A stretch of 64,000 nt of DNA, taken from contig NW_025062295.1 of NCBI RefSeq assembly GCF_000002995.4, positions 1 through 64,000 of the forward strand. Reading direction: 5' to 3'. Shown here piece after piece: positions 12,030-24,180 of the stretch; within the stretch, counting starts at the first letter, position 1; every line of letters begins with the position of its first letter. Made by a program: the position numbers and the translations under genes. The stretch comes from Brugia malayi (Eukaryota; Nematoda; Chromadorea; Rhabditida; Onchocercidae). A model generated the notes under the pieces. The model did no database searches. It was given only the letters and a program-made list of their open reading frames with translations, and was not told the origin of the DNA.

Positions 12030-12970
12030 TAAACATAAAGATGAAAAATGGACTAACCTCCTTCTTTTCGAGATCTTCCTTGATGATCTAATTGCCAATA
12101 ACAGTTCGCCAACATTGCCAACAACACTAAATAAGTTACTAGGTTATCGCCAACGAATTTCGCAAATGATTTTCTTCACGACAGCGATAAGCTGCAGCAA
12201 TACAACAAAAATAGAAATTGGCCAAAAACCGTCCCAAGAAACATTCAATTAGCTAATAGAAAATTAGAAAAAAAGTGAAGCCGAATTTAAGATATAACGA
12301 AATTCAAATTTTAGTACATCTACATTCATGCATTTCTCAACCAAATCCAACTTCGATGACCTTACGCTTTAAGAGTAATTTACTTAAAAAGATGACTTAA
12401 AAGTGTCTTAAAAATATAATAACAATTTAACCAAAAGAAAAAGTATAACTTAAAAAAGAGAAAAAAACTTTCCCCTAAAACGCAATATGAAAAGAATTAT
12501 GGGAGAGTAGTAAAACAAACGTCCGAACGCTCGACAGACCCGATTGCTCCACGAATGACCTGATGACGAGGATGTGGCTATATATATGTGCGCACAAGGA
12601 CAAAGGAAGTCCTGTGTTTTTTAGAAAAGACTGTATAGGCCTAGGAGAGTACAGTGATAATCGACTGGGTGAATTGGGGGTTCATTGTTGGGGTGTGTGC
12701 GTCTGAGGAGCGAACGGATGGGCAGACACTTTGTTCGCCTTCACTGATGAGGTTAGGGCAGAAATGAGGGAAAGTGGGAGTGGAAGGTGGGCACATACAT
12801 CTGAAGAGAACGTACCGTAGTCACTGTGCTCGCCCTCAGTGAGGTTTGGGCAGAATTGAGGAAAAGAGTTAACGAGCGAGCGGGTGGATACACACATCTG
12901 AAGAGACCGTACCGTACAGGCGGCCATGAGCAGAAGGTTTAACGAGCGAGCGGGCACACACATCGGTGTT
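12030..12970. repeat. Subtelomeric repeat, copy 2 of a decayed duplication
   Basis: This is the partner of 11,060-11,815, with the same landmarks in the same order. It is longer because of an AT-rich insertion around 12,240-12,500 and an expanded right part. No reading frame is shared with copy 1, which argues against a functional gene. Confidence 0.6.
12746..12963. repeat. About 98-bp tandem repeat at the end of the subtelomeric block
   Basis: The motif ACATCTGAAGAG...CGTACCGTA occurs at about 12,797 and 12,895, roughly 98 bases apart, each copy associated with TTTGGGCAGAATTGAGG-like and AACGAGCGAGCGGG segments. A diverged single copy is near 11,690-11,785. Confidence 0.6.
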
Positions 12971-13249
12971 CATCATTAAAAAAATACATTTGAATAACTA
13001 GAATGACTAATAAAGAAGTTAAATGTAAGAAACATTATACTTAACAGACAGTGATAAGTAAGAGCAATTCATTCACTCAAGAAAGTTAGAAATTAAATAA
13101 TTAAAGCATTCAGTTAGCTAATGAAAGTCTTGGCTAGTTCGATAAATCCCCAATCCTAACTATTATTTCATAGTGACTGATATAATTGCACACTTATAAA
13201 CATCACAACATTTAGCTAATAACTGAACTACTAATAATTCACCCTTATA
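12971..13249. other. AT-rich spacer, nothing recognised
   Basis: This is unremarkable AT-rich sequence between the subtelomeric block and the first satellite. I see no open frame, RNA gene or repeat here. Confidence 0.5.
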
Positions 13250-16200
13250 TATATGAAGATCAGGAGAATGGAAATAAAATATATTTATTTTTAAATTAAT
13301 TACATTTCTTCACGTTTTTGGCATTTAATTAAAGTAGAATCGAGCATATTTAAAAATGTTTTGAACATTAAATCAACAAAATCTTGGAAATCTTGGAACT
13401 TTCCTAATAATCCATTTTTAAATTTGTAAATAAAATTATTTTTAATGCCAAAAAAAATTTTTAATCACTAATAATTGCAAATTTTTTTTTACTTCAACAT
13501 TGAAATATTACTCTAAAGTGGATTTTATAAACTTTCTTTTTTGCTTAAATTCTCAAATATCTCCGCCAGAATATATACTGGTCAATACGAAACTGTTAGA
13601 AACTGTCGAACTTTCTTAATGATCCATATTTAAATGTACAATTAAAATTAAGCATTAAGTTTAAAAAACTCTTGGAAACTCCCGAACTTTCCAAATAATC
13701 CATATTTAAATCTGCAATTAAAATTAATTTCAATACCAAAAATAAATTAAAATCATCACTAATTGCAAATTTTATTAAATTTGTACATTGAAAGATTACT
13801 TCAGAAAATTCTATAAATTTCCTTTTCTGCAATTATATGTCAAATACCCCAAACAGAATGTGTGCAGATCAAGAGCAATGTAAATAAAATAATCAATTAA
13901 AGTCCAAAATATATTTTATTTTTAAATGAATTAAATTTTTATAACAATGTTGGCACTTACCTGAAACAGAATTTAGCGGATTTAAAAATTTTTTCTGTAT
14001 TAAATTAACAAAGACTCTTGTCGATTTTAAATCTGCAATTAAAATTAATTTCAATGTCAAAAATAAATTTTATTAAATTTGTACATTGAAAGAATACTTT
14101 AAAGTGAATTTTATAAACCTTTCTTTTGTCTGAATTGTCAAATATCCCCACAGAATATACGAAGATCAAGGGGAATGCAAGCAAAAATGATCTATTATGT
14201 TCAAAATATATTTATTTTTAATGAATAATATTTTTCTAATATCTTTGGCACCTAATTGAAACAGAATTAAGAAAAACTAAAATTTTTTTTAATACTAAAT
14301 TTATAAAAAACTTCTAAAAATTGTAAAAATTTCTTAAATAACCATGTCTAGAATTGTGACTAAATTTAATTTTAATATTTTAAAAATAATTGAAATCATG
14401 TATAGTTGCAAATTTAATTAATTTCTGCATTGAAAGTTTGCTTTAAAGTTGATTTTTAATACATTCCTTTTGCACAAAATGCTAAAAACAGTGGATAAAA
14501 TGTCAGCAGATCAACTTTAATGCAAATAAAAGTAATCAATTAAGTTCAATAATATTTATTTTTAAATGAATTATATTTTTCCAGCATTGGTAGAATTTAA
14601 ATGAAACAGAATTAAGAAAAATTAAAACATTTTTAATATTAAATTTATAAAAGCTTTTAAAAATTGTCGAAATTTCTTAAACAATCCTGTCAAGAATTGT
14701 GATTAAAATTAATTTTAATATTCAAAAAATGATTGCAATCATTTATAATTGCAAATTTAATTAATTTTTGTATTGAAAGTTTGCTTCAAAGTTGATTTTT
14801 AAAAGTTTTTCTTTTGCATAAAATATCCAAAATCCTTGACAAGATGTAAGCAGATGAAGTATAATGCAAATAAAAGTAATCAAATAAGTTCAAAATGAAT
14901 TATATTTCCCTAACATCTTTGGCACATAACTAAACAGAATTTTGGAATATTAAAACTTTTTTTAATATTAAATGTACAAAAACTCCTAAAAATTGTCGAA
15001 AATCGTTAAATATCCGTATCTGAAACTGTGATCAAAAATTAATTTCAATATTAAAAAATAATTGAAATCAATTATAGTTGCAAATTTTATTAAATTCTGC
15101 ACTGAAAAATTTTTCACATTAAAGTGAATTTTATAAATTTTTTTTTTCATAAATTGTCAAATATTCCTAACAGAATACATGAAGATCAAGGGGATTGCAA
15201 ATAAAATTGTGAATTAAGTTCAAAATATATCTATTTTTAACGAATAATATTTTTCTAATATCTTTGGTATTTAATTAAAACAGAATTCAACATTTTAAAA
15301 ATTTTTTCAGCATTAAATTTTCAAAAACTCTCGGAAACTCCCGAACTTTCCAAATAATCCATATTTAAATCTGCAATTGAAATTAATTTCAATACCAAAA
15401 ATAAATTAAAATCATCACTAATTGCAAATTTTATTAAATTTGTACATTGAAAGATTACTTCAGAAAATTCTATAAATTTCCTTTTCTGCAATTATATGTC
15501 AAATACCCCAAACAGAATGTGTGCAGATCAAGAGCACTGTAAATAAAATGATCAGATAAGTCCAAAATATATTTTATTTTTAAAGGAATTAAATTTTTAT
15601 AACATTGTTGGCACTTAACTGAAACAGAATTTAGCAGATTTAAAAATTTTTTCAGCAATAAATTAACATAAACTCTTGCAAACTGTCGAGTTTAAATCTG
15701 CAATTAAAATTATTTTCATGTCAGAAATAAATTAAAATCAGCACTAAAGGCAAATTTCATTAAATCTGTACATTAAAAGATTACCTTAAAGTGAATTTTA
15801 TAAAGTTTCTTATTTGCATAAATGGTCAAATATCCCAAACAGAACATATGAAGATCAGGAGAATGCAAATAATATAGCCAATAAAGTTCAAAATATGTGA
15901 ACTTTTCTATTGATCCATATTTAAATCTGCAATTATTTTCAAAGTCAAAAATAAATTAAAATCACTAAATTTTGTAAAGTTTCATTTCTCCATAAATTCC
16001 AAATATCCCCAACAGAATGTGTGAAGATCAAGAGGAATGCAAATAAAAATAATCAATTAAGTCCAAAATATATTTATTTTTCAATGAATTAAATTTTCAT
16101 AACATTGTTGGCATTTAATTAAAACACAATTTAGCATTTTAAAAATTGTTTCAGCATTAAATTGACAGAAAAGCTCTTGGAAACTGTCGAATTTAAATCT

Positions 16201-16372
16201 GCAATTAAAATTAATTTCAATATCAAAAATAAATTAAAATTGGCCTAAAAGCAATTTCCATTAAATTTGTACATTGAAAGAAAACTTTAAAGTGAATTTT
16301 ATAAAGTTTCTTTTTTGCCTTAATTGTCAAATACCCTTAACAGAATACATGAAGAAGATTGCAAACCCCCGA
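13250..16372 (+). repeat. Satellite family A, about 335-bp monomers
   Basis: A recurring monomer is marked by GAAGATCA(A/G)G...AATGCAAATAAA, then AATCAATTAAGT(C/T)CAAAATAT, then TTGGCA(C/T)TTAA and AACAGAATT. The GATCA landmark lies at about 13,256, 13,865, 14,164, 14,510, 14,850, 15,183, 15,524, 15,851, 16,024 and 16,350, so the usual spacing is 300-346 with one truncated 173-base unit. Copies are well diverged, as expected of an old, non-homogenised array. Small frames inside are repeat translations and not genes. Confidence 0.8.
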
Positions 16373-16490
16373 AATTCAGTTATACTCAGATTATATACAG
16401 ATTACAATTCAGTTATACCCAGATTATAATTCAGTTTTACTCAGATTGTAATTCAGTTCTACTCAGATTATAATTTAGTTATACTCAAAC
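16373..16490 (+). repeat. 23-bp minisatellite, about five copies
   Basis: The unit is AATTCAGTTATACTCAGATT plus two or three bases, repeated about five times with single-base changes (ATACCC, TTTACTC, TCTACTC). It marks the end of satellite family A. Confidence 0.8.
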
Positions 16491-17986
16491 ACTTAAAAAG
16501 TTAAAAAAGTATTTTAATTTTTTAGCATAAAAAACTGGCAAAAAACATTAAAAATAAAAAATATTAAAATAAAATATTAAAAAAAAATAAAAATATATAG
16601 TAATGTTCTATTATATTTAAACAGAGAACAAAAAAAAACTTTTTTCATCAAAAAAATATTTATATTAAAATTACTTTTGCTCATATGTTGCTGTGATTCT
16701 CTGATTGAAAAGACAAAATCATTTTAATTGTTTTAAAGTTTTTTTTTTATTTCTATTGTTAAATTTATGTTAAATGGTGAATGATTCTTTTGTAAGAATG
16801 CAACTTCTCTAAAACTGTAATTTTATCTCAGAAACAAGATTTCTGTGGCTATTATTAAAAAGCAAATTCAATATTTTTTTCTGCTTCGTTTAAAAAAAGA
16901 TGCTCTCAAAACGTTTGTTTATCATTTATTTATTATTATAAAACTTCATCGATTCTTATTATTGCCTTTAATTTACTTATGAATCCATTTCATTTCAAAG
17001 TGGAAAAAGAGACAATTTATTTTAGATCTATAAAAAAATCTAACTTTTCTCTTGATCATTATTGAAATAATTTCGGAGCAAAATAAAATACTCACTTTAG
17101 CATATAATTTAATAATTTCGATTTAACATTTAGCAGGAACAAAATCATACATTTGGAAAAAATAAGAGAAATTAAAAGTACTTTTCACAAGCAAAATTGA
17201 TTCATCAGTTTCTTTTTTCATGTGTATGCATGAATGAATTATCAAATAATTTAAAATAGCTATGGAATATTGTTGTAATTCAGTTAAAATTAATTCAATA
17301 AATGCAGAATATTTGTTGAATATCGCTGATGCTTTTCAAGTAATTCAAAAATCAAATTTATTATAAGAGCAATCAAAAAAGAAGGAAGGAAAGGAAGAAA
17401 TTTTAAATAATAAACAAAATGAGAAAAATGTGTTGATTTTTTTTTAGAATTAATGGATCTAAATTATTTCATATTTCGTATAAAAATTTTTTATCAATTG
17501 AAATTTCTTTCTTTATTTTTTTATATCCTAAAAAAAAGGATAAGTAAGCAAAAAGCTTTCCATTATTGATAACATTTTGAAATACCGAAATGGAGAGATT
17601 AAAATTGGGAAATTATTACCGATTGTAAATTATTGTAATCTAAAATTGAACAGACAGATCTTTCAGTAACTTACTTGTAATAACAGATAATACATTATTT
17701 TTTTTCTTTTTTTTAAATTATAGCAAATATTTTTTCTCTTGCTTTTTTCTTTTAAATTTTAACAAACCTTTTCAACTACTTTTTCTTCCTCATTTTCAAT
17801 TCGATTTTAACTGAAATTTCAATTATTTTTATAATGCACTGCAGATAGGTAAATAATTGATTGCTAACATTAAACATTTTAAAGACTGGTTCATTGTATA
17901 GTTATATTATTTGCTGAATTTCTTTTCCATTTATTTAAATACTTTATGCTTTTTCCTTTATTTCAAACAGTGTATAAAGCAAGGCA

Positions 17987-18017
17987 AGAGAGAAAGAGAG
18001 GGAGAGAGAGAGAGAGG
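17987..18017. repeat. GA-rich microsatellite
   Basis: An AGAG/GGAG purine tract of about 31 bases in AT-rich intergenic DNA. Confidence 0.8.
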
Positions 18018-18265
18018 AAAAAAGATGAAAATAGTAAAAGACAATCTTTTTTTAAATTTATGAAACATTTGAAAATTTCGCACAATTTTATTTATATTTT
18101 TTTTTCTTGGTAAGTTTTTTTATTAATATAATTTTACTGGGCGAAGAAAAAAGAAGGAAAAAGAATAAGGAATAAAAGACTGTTTTGGCAAATATTGTTT
18201 ATTTGCGATAATTAATTTATCGCTGATTAATTGGTGCAATAATTTTAATATTTTTCATGTCTTCG

Positions 18266-18286
18266 TTTTTTTTTTTTTTTTTTTTT
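18266..18286. repeat. Poly-T run (21 T)
   Basis: An uninterrupted T homopolymer flanked by CTTCG and CGTTAG. Its length is uncertain in most sequencing chemistries. Confidence 0.8.
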
Positions 18287-19170
18287 CGTTAGAAGAATTA
18301 AAATAGGCAATTGGGAGAAATGAATATGAACTATATTATTAGATTAATGACATTATTGCTTGCTACGATGTGCCACCTGTTTACATTGGGAATCAAATGA
18401 TCAATTGAATAATTTTCACCCTTTTACAAAATTTATCACCAAATGGAACAGAAGATTACTGTGATTTGTATGAGGAATAAACAAATATTTCAAGATGTCA
18501 TTCAAAATGTCATGATATGGTTGATTATTTCATTTACTGATTATTTATTATTATTAGTTACCTCATCTGTTAATTATATGCTACTTTTATCATTTCATTT
18601 GCTGAATTTCACTTCTTGATTTAAAATTAAATTGAAAAAAATGAGAATAATTTTAATTAAATATGGTAAGTGTGCAGTTATTATATATGTACAAAAAGGA
18701 TTAAATTACTACAGTTTGAAAATGAAACAATTGCTATCGTCAAACATACAATTATTATTTGTATTCATTTTGGCTAACTGATTAACAACATTCTTAATAA
18801 TTTTAAAAGATTTTTAATTTAAAGTGACATATCTTAATAAGTACCAGAAAAATTACTTATGAGGCCATCCTATCATCTGTGGTCATCAATATCAATTATA
18901 ATTTCTTAATTATTTTTCTTTCATCTATGCCATCATTATTATTTAAAATTTAAATAACTTTACTAAAACGAAAGGTCATCTTAACTTCCTTAATATTCTA
19001 ATAGAGAGATAAATTACGTATTTAATTTATTTTTGTCATATTTATTGCAAATGTCAGTTCCGTCGGTTAAATCTTAAAATTTGAAGTCGAAAATTTTAAA
19101 TATATGTAATATTTTATTAACCCATCAACCGATTGATTGGTTGCTATGTAAAATATATTAATGAATATTT

Positions 19171-19219
19171 TTTTTGTTATTAGATCCTTTTTTGAATCAG
19201 ATTTATCTATCACAAAATT
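19171..19219 (+). repeat. Dispersed direct repeat, copy 1
   Basis: The core TTTTTTGAATCAGATTTATC with its continuation TATCACAAAA is repeated about 390 bases downstream. It could be the remnant of a local duplication or a small mobile element. No terminal structure is visible. Confidence 0.65.
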
Positions 19220-19558
19220 TGATCAGATATTTACATTTGATCGAAAAATTTAATGTCAAATTCTTAAGTGTATTATGTATCACTTTCGCTTTGTGGTCAT
19301 TACGAGACAGAAATGTTATACAAGTAATACACATATACACCCAGTAGTAGTTATAAATGATTGTGTGTAATGTATATTTGGCTTGAATGTGATACTGGCA
19401 CTTGAAATGACTCCTAAACAGATACTTGAACTTGGCCTAAATTGTCGTCAAATTTGGGAATCAGTCTGAACATAACTTGTGGCTTAGAATCGAATTGAAC
19501 TTTCGTATATTCAAGAACTTACCTTATTTGTTATTGTAGTTGATGTAGACTGATGCGT

Positions 19559-19609
19559 TTTTTTGTTATTTTTCCTTTTTTTGAATCAGATTTATCTATC
19601 ACAAAAATT
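19559..19609 (+). repeat. Dispersed direct repeat, copy 2
   Basis: Partner of the copy at 19,171-19,219, sharing the same AATCAGATTTATCTATCAC core preceded by TTTTTGTTATT. Confidence 0.65.
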
Positions 19610-22405
19610 AGATCCATTTTAACGAATGATAGATCTATTATAACGATTTTATTTGCTAACACCACAATATATAGGTATTAATTTAAGCAACAATACTGAT
19701 AATTTCGTGAAGTATTTAATAAATTAATGGGGAAGTAAACTGAATGGTTAGTGAGAGAGTGCAGCCGAATTGTAGCTTACTGATAAAGAAAAACTGGTAA
19801 AAACTGATCAAGACAAAGGATTTAAATCTTTATACAGTGGTCATTGACTTGCAACAAGAGCATGATTATTAAGTAAGGAGCTATTTGATAACTTTGCTCT
19901 TCATATTGAAAGAGTTCTAATATTGTAGCTTCCCAAAGGTTGGCTATCAGTTTATAAGAATATTTTGACATTGCAAATACATTTGATTTGGAACAAAGAA
20001 GTAATTTTTAACATATTAAATAATGCACCTTTTATTATCAGATGAAAATGTCTAGAAAGTAGATAAGCTCAACTACAATAGAAAGATGAGTGTTGGAATG
20101 ATTGCTTACATAAAGTATAATTTGAAACAGTTTTACATTTCTAATGTTTAATTAAAACGAATTTTAGCTTTATATTATGAATTAATACAATTTATTTGAT
20201 ATATTTTGTAAGTTACTTAAAAAGTTATTTTGTAAGTTAAGTTATTTAAAAGTTCGCGAGACTGTTTTGAGATATAAATTGGTACTTGAAATGGAAGTTC
20301 GCAACTAAATGAAGTTTAATTGGTACTTGAAAATGTAAATGGGAAGTCATAAATTTCTGTTACTGAATTAATGCCATTTCTACTTTTTTTACACTACATT
20401 AACAAGTAACAGCGACAACAATAAAAATAATAAATAGATAATAATAATTGTCACGGATTTTAATATCGATATATCGAGAAGCACTAAATAAATGTTAATA
20501 ATGCTTAATATAGCAATCCATTGGTGTCTTTTACAATTTATCGTAATGGTTTAACTAACCTTTGATTTTATATTAATTCACATACTATGAGCATCTATCT
20601 TGTAATGTCTATTGTAATTATAGTAGCTACACATCATGTTGTCTAGACAACCCATTGTACTTACCTTTGTGATATCCATTGTAAAACCTATTGTTAGAGT
20701 AACTCATTACTATGTCTAGACAATTTATTCTTTGTACGAAAATGTCTAATTATAAACCACTCCCACGTCTTAACACATATAATGTAAGACATGATTGTTA
20801 CAATGTATAAGGGTTACCCTTGTTAAAAAATTTTAGTGTGTGTAATTTGTTGCCAAGAACCAGACGAGTTCAATTTCAATTGTCCTCTATCAATGTATTG
20901 TCCTATTACTTGTGCTAATAAAGGAAATGTTATATTTCTCTGTTATTTTACGTATTTACATCTGCATCCAGCAAATCTCTTTGCCATCAAAAACATCTCT
21001 CAATTAGTTATAAATTGCAAGTAGATTCTCAATAATAGCTCGCATGATAAGGATTTTTTGGAAGCAGAAGCAATTTTTTGCTTCTTAAACCATTTTTCTG
21101 ATAAATAACATTGCAGTATTATTTTCGATAATATGACAAGAACTCTTCAGAGTTTCTGAACTACTCAACATAGCACCGATATATCTTTTCCACTAGTAAT
21201 CATTTATAATAGAACATTGTGATATGAAAATAGTCTAATGAAAGTGTTTGGTATCTATCATTCAATTTTCAAAGTTCAGAGGCGAATGTAAATAGAATGC
21301 CGTTGTGACGTTTCTATTTACATTGAAATTACTGTTGGTATCGGTGAAATAATTCAACTCAGTTTAAGCTTAATTACTCCTACAAACGTCTTAATGTCCC
21401 AGAATTTGAAATTCATCTATTTACCTTGTTTTCATTTGAGCTAGTAGTAATTTTATCGTCGTAGCTTTGCGAAGTGTAATGAATTTATGATAAGCAGTCG
21501 AAATAGCTGCGCTGATATTTTATTAACACTGAAGCTTTTTTAATGCTATTAACCTGCTTGTATTGTTTTCCACAATTACTCACTTTTTGATATTGCAATT
21601 AAAAAGTCCTAAATATTGTATTATTATTACTTTTAGACAATGAGAATAGTAATAATGATTGTGTTAAATACTGAAAGTCTACCATTTCAAATAGTTTCAA
21701 ATAGTGCAGGTATTTTACATTGCTGTATTTGCTTGGTTCGTATATTATCTTTAAAACCTCGTTTATACTCCTTTTTACCACACTGAAAGTTTTAGAGATA
21801 AAATAACTAATATTTTCTCCCTTTTCATTTTTTTCTTACTGTATTTTATATATGGACTGACAATTTTCATGATGGTAAACATTCCTAAAATCAAATGAGT
21901 TATTATTCTTAAAGTAAACATTCTTAAAGTGAAATGAGTTATTAAATTTAAAAGGAAGAAACGGTTAAAGTAGCCTCTCTATCTGCGGTGGATACAACGT
22001 CAATCGAAAATGCAGGAACACATAAGGTGATTTTTTAAAAAATTTTGAGATGAAACTGAAGTTTCAAAACCGTCATTTTTGAAAACAAATAGTAATAAAA
22101 AACAGTTGAATAAACTTTTGAAAGGCTGATGTTGCAATCGGGCCGCTCATTATTTTGAATGATAAATCTATTATCTCGTCAGATGAATTGTTCTGTTGTG
22201 TTATCTCATCATTGTGATCACGAAGGTTCATAATATCATATTACCCGCTTATTCTACAGGTCGCTTTATATCCCTTCAACTTTTCTCTTTGTATGTAAAT
22301 TTCCCTAAACATTTACAGTAAAATCTTTGTTGAACTTAACTGTTTAACATAAAGTATGCAAATAAAAGTGCCGTCTGCTTTCGAAGTAATGCAGTGTCAG
22401 TTCAA

Positions 22406-22801
22406 ATGGATTGGGTGCTGGCTGTTTTCATTTATCGAACTTTATCGATTGCTTCCATGAGCGACATTTACCCAAGACTAGATAAAAGCAAAATTGGCAT
22501 TATTTCAACCAAGTACATTTTTTATTGAAATCTGCAAATATGTACAAATACGTACAAAGTTCTTGATAAATATTTCATGAGCCTTAATTTGTGTGATAGA
22601 TTTATTGCAGTAAAAGAATTTCACTTCAAGCTAATGGATGGCACTATCAAAGGCAGATGCTGGATTAGAATCGATCCATATCATCGAAAAGCCATGCTAG
22701 ATGAGCATGGAGTATGTAGAAAAATTTGTAAGAAATCAAGCAAAGAACTGAAAATACTTGAATCTATATTCTGTAAAAAAAAAACCGGTGACACAGATTA
22801 A
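22406..22801 (+). CDS. Candidate two-exon gene, small possibly secreted protein
   Basis: I do not recognise the protein. The model joins exon 1 (22,406-22,512) to exon 2 (22,600-22,801) across an 87-base intron with GT at 22,513 and AG at 22,598-22,599. The frame stays open across the join for 309 nt, giving 102 residues and a stop. The N-terminus MDWVLAVFIYRTLSIAS is hydrophobic and could be a weak signal peptide, although it has an internal Arg. Exon 2 carries four cysteines (GRCWIR, GVCRKIC, IFCKK) and a basic C-terminal half. A TGTCAG just upstream of the ATG could serve as a cis- or trans-splice acceptor. A ten-A run before the stop means a one-base length error would extend the frame to a GTGAGT donor at 22,815. 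The composition looks more coding-like than its surroundings, but I have no transcript or homology support. Confidence 0.38.
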
Positions 22802-23024
22802 ATACGATTTCTCGGTGAGTTTTCCATTGCATCCAAATTTCTTCCTTCATTTAGGTGAGAACTGCACCTGGAGCCTTTCTTTGTATCCGTTATTCTTTGA
22901 TGGATGTAAACATTCTCAGAATTTTTCCCATCACTCTGTTATTCTTTATTCCTTCTAGTATTTTCATTTTATTATTTAGGAAGATTCACAGTGCATGATA
23001 TTTTCTTTCATTTTCTTCTCACAG

Positions 23025-23236
23025 CATTTTTGAGGTTAATTTCTTCATTTCAAAAGTCGAAATATAAGTGTTGCTTCAGACTAGAAATTGTTCGCAAACA
23101 TTCAGACAACATCAGCTGTGCCTTATTGAAAACATTAGCTACGATAATTCATCAGACGCTTTTTCCGTGCGACTTAAACTTTATCGATGTCGAGAAATGC
23201 AAACTATGTAAAAAGGAAAAAATACAATTGTGTTAA
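23025..23236 (+). CDS. Candidate terminal exon, unknown Cys-containing protein
   Basis: An open stretch of 70 codons follows a good acceptor (TTTTCTTCTCACAG ending at 23,024) and ends at TAA. Its predicted peptide contains the segments KYKCCFRLEIV, ISCALLKTLA, LFPCDLNFIDVEKC and KLCKKEKIQLC, so cysteines recur in a pattern that looks non-random. It could be a third exon of the gene at 22,406 if the A run there is mis-sized, giving a donor at 22,815 and an intron of about 210 bases. It could also be chance. No family is recognised. Confidence 0.25.
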
Positions 23237-24132
23237 CTTACCAATTTAACTTACAATTGGAGTGAAGTTCTTACAAAATTTTTACAAATTATAGAATTTT
23301 CATAAAAATCAATTTTAAATTTGAATTAAAAATTAGCATTAATTGTAAAAATGAATTAGATCTATGACTAACTAAAAATTTTAATATTTTCACAAGTGAA
23401 ATTTTAATCAAAACTCAATTCTTAAAGTTTATTTAATTATTTATGCTGATCAAATGGCCGCAATGTATGTGACCAGTATCTATGCAACGCTTATAAATTA
23501 ATCAATTAAGTCCAAATATCTATTTTTTTAAAAGAATTGGTATTTATAAATATTTTAACATTTAATTAAATTTCTAAAATTTAATTAATTTCTAAAGTTT
23601 ATTTTATTATTTTTGCTGGTCAAATGACCACGGTGTGTGTGACCAGTACCTTGCAACGCATAAAATTCAATCAATTAAGTACAAAATATCTATTTTTTAA
23701 AATGATTTGATATTTTTTTAACAAATATTTAAAATTAGTTTTTGATATTGCAAGAATTTATTTTGTAGATTAATATGCAAAATTCTAATAAATTAATGAA
23801 TTTTAACAAAATCTAAATTTTTTGAAATAAAAATTTATTATAATTGTGAGAATGAACTAAAACCGTCACTAATTTAAAATTGAATTCGTTTTGCCAATCA
23901 AATATTGATTAAAACTTAATTATTAAAGTTTATTTAGATATTTATGCTGGTCAAATGACCACAATGTATGCGACCAGTACCTATGCAATGCACACAAATT
24001 AATCAATTAAGTTCAAAATATCCATTTTATTTTAATTAATTGATGATTTTCGATATTTTAACATTTAATTAAAATCAAAATTGATAAAACTAGAAATTAT
24101 TCCCTCGTTTAATATAAAAAAACTGTTGCAAA
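23237..24132 (+). repeat. Satellite family B, diverged flanking monomers
   Basis: These are diverged monomers of the family that builds the large array, each with a GTCAAATG(A/G)CCAC...GACCAGTA core followed by ATTAATCAATTAAGT. Core positions are about 23,453, 23,622 and 23,947. The last monomer (about 23,930-24,130) is nearly the same as the one at about 38,500-38,740 on the far side of the array, down to AATTAATTGATGATTTTCG. Confidence 0.85.
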
Positions 24133-24180
24133 TTAAGCCTAAAGCTTAAGCCTAAACACACCCTAAGCCTAAGCCTAAGC
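24133..24180 (+). repeat. Interstitial telomeric tract before the array
   Basis: This degenerate AGCCTA tract includes AAAGCTTAAG and AAACACACCC variants. It is the first of eight such tracts that punctuate the 2.1-kb array and is less regular than the inner ones. Confidence 0.9.

Larger units (their letters stand above)
16491..22405. other. AT-rich, mostly single-copy intergenic DNA
   Basis: Six kilobases with very low GC, many homopolymer A and T runs and no satellite monomers. Open frames are short and look like chance. Noted inside: a GA microsatellite (17,987-18,017), a 21-base T run (18,266-18,286), a roughly 50-bp direct repeat (19,171-19,219 and 19,559-19,609), and a Cys-rich open stretch from 20,836 with no ATG or homology I recognise. 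I see no RNA gene. Confidence 0.5.

Noticed and set aside
20836..21024. Cys-rich open stretch with CVICCQEPDEFNFNC
   Set aside because: It starts at GTG with no ATG, has no clear donor, and resembles no family I know. A possible acceptor lies just upstream, so I keep it only as a note.
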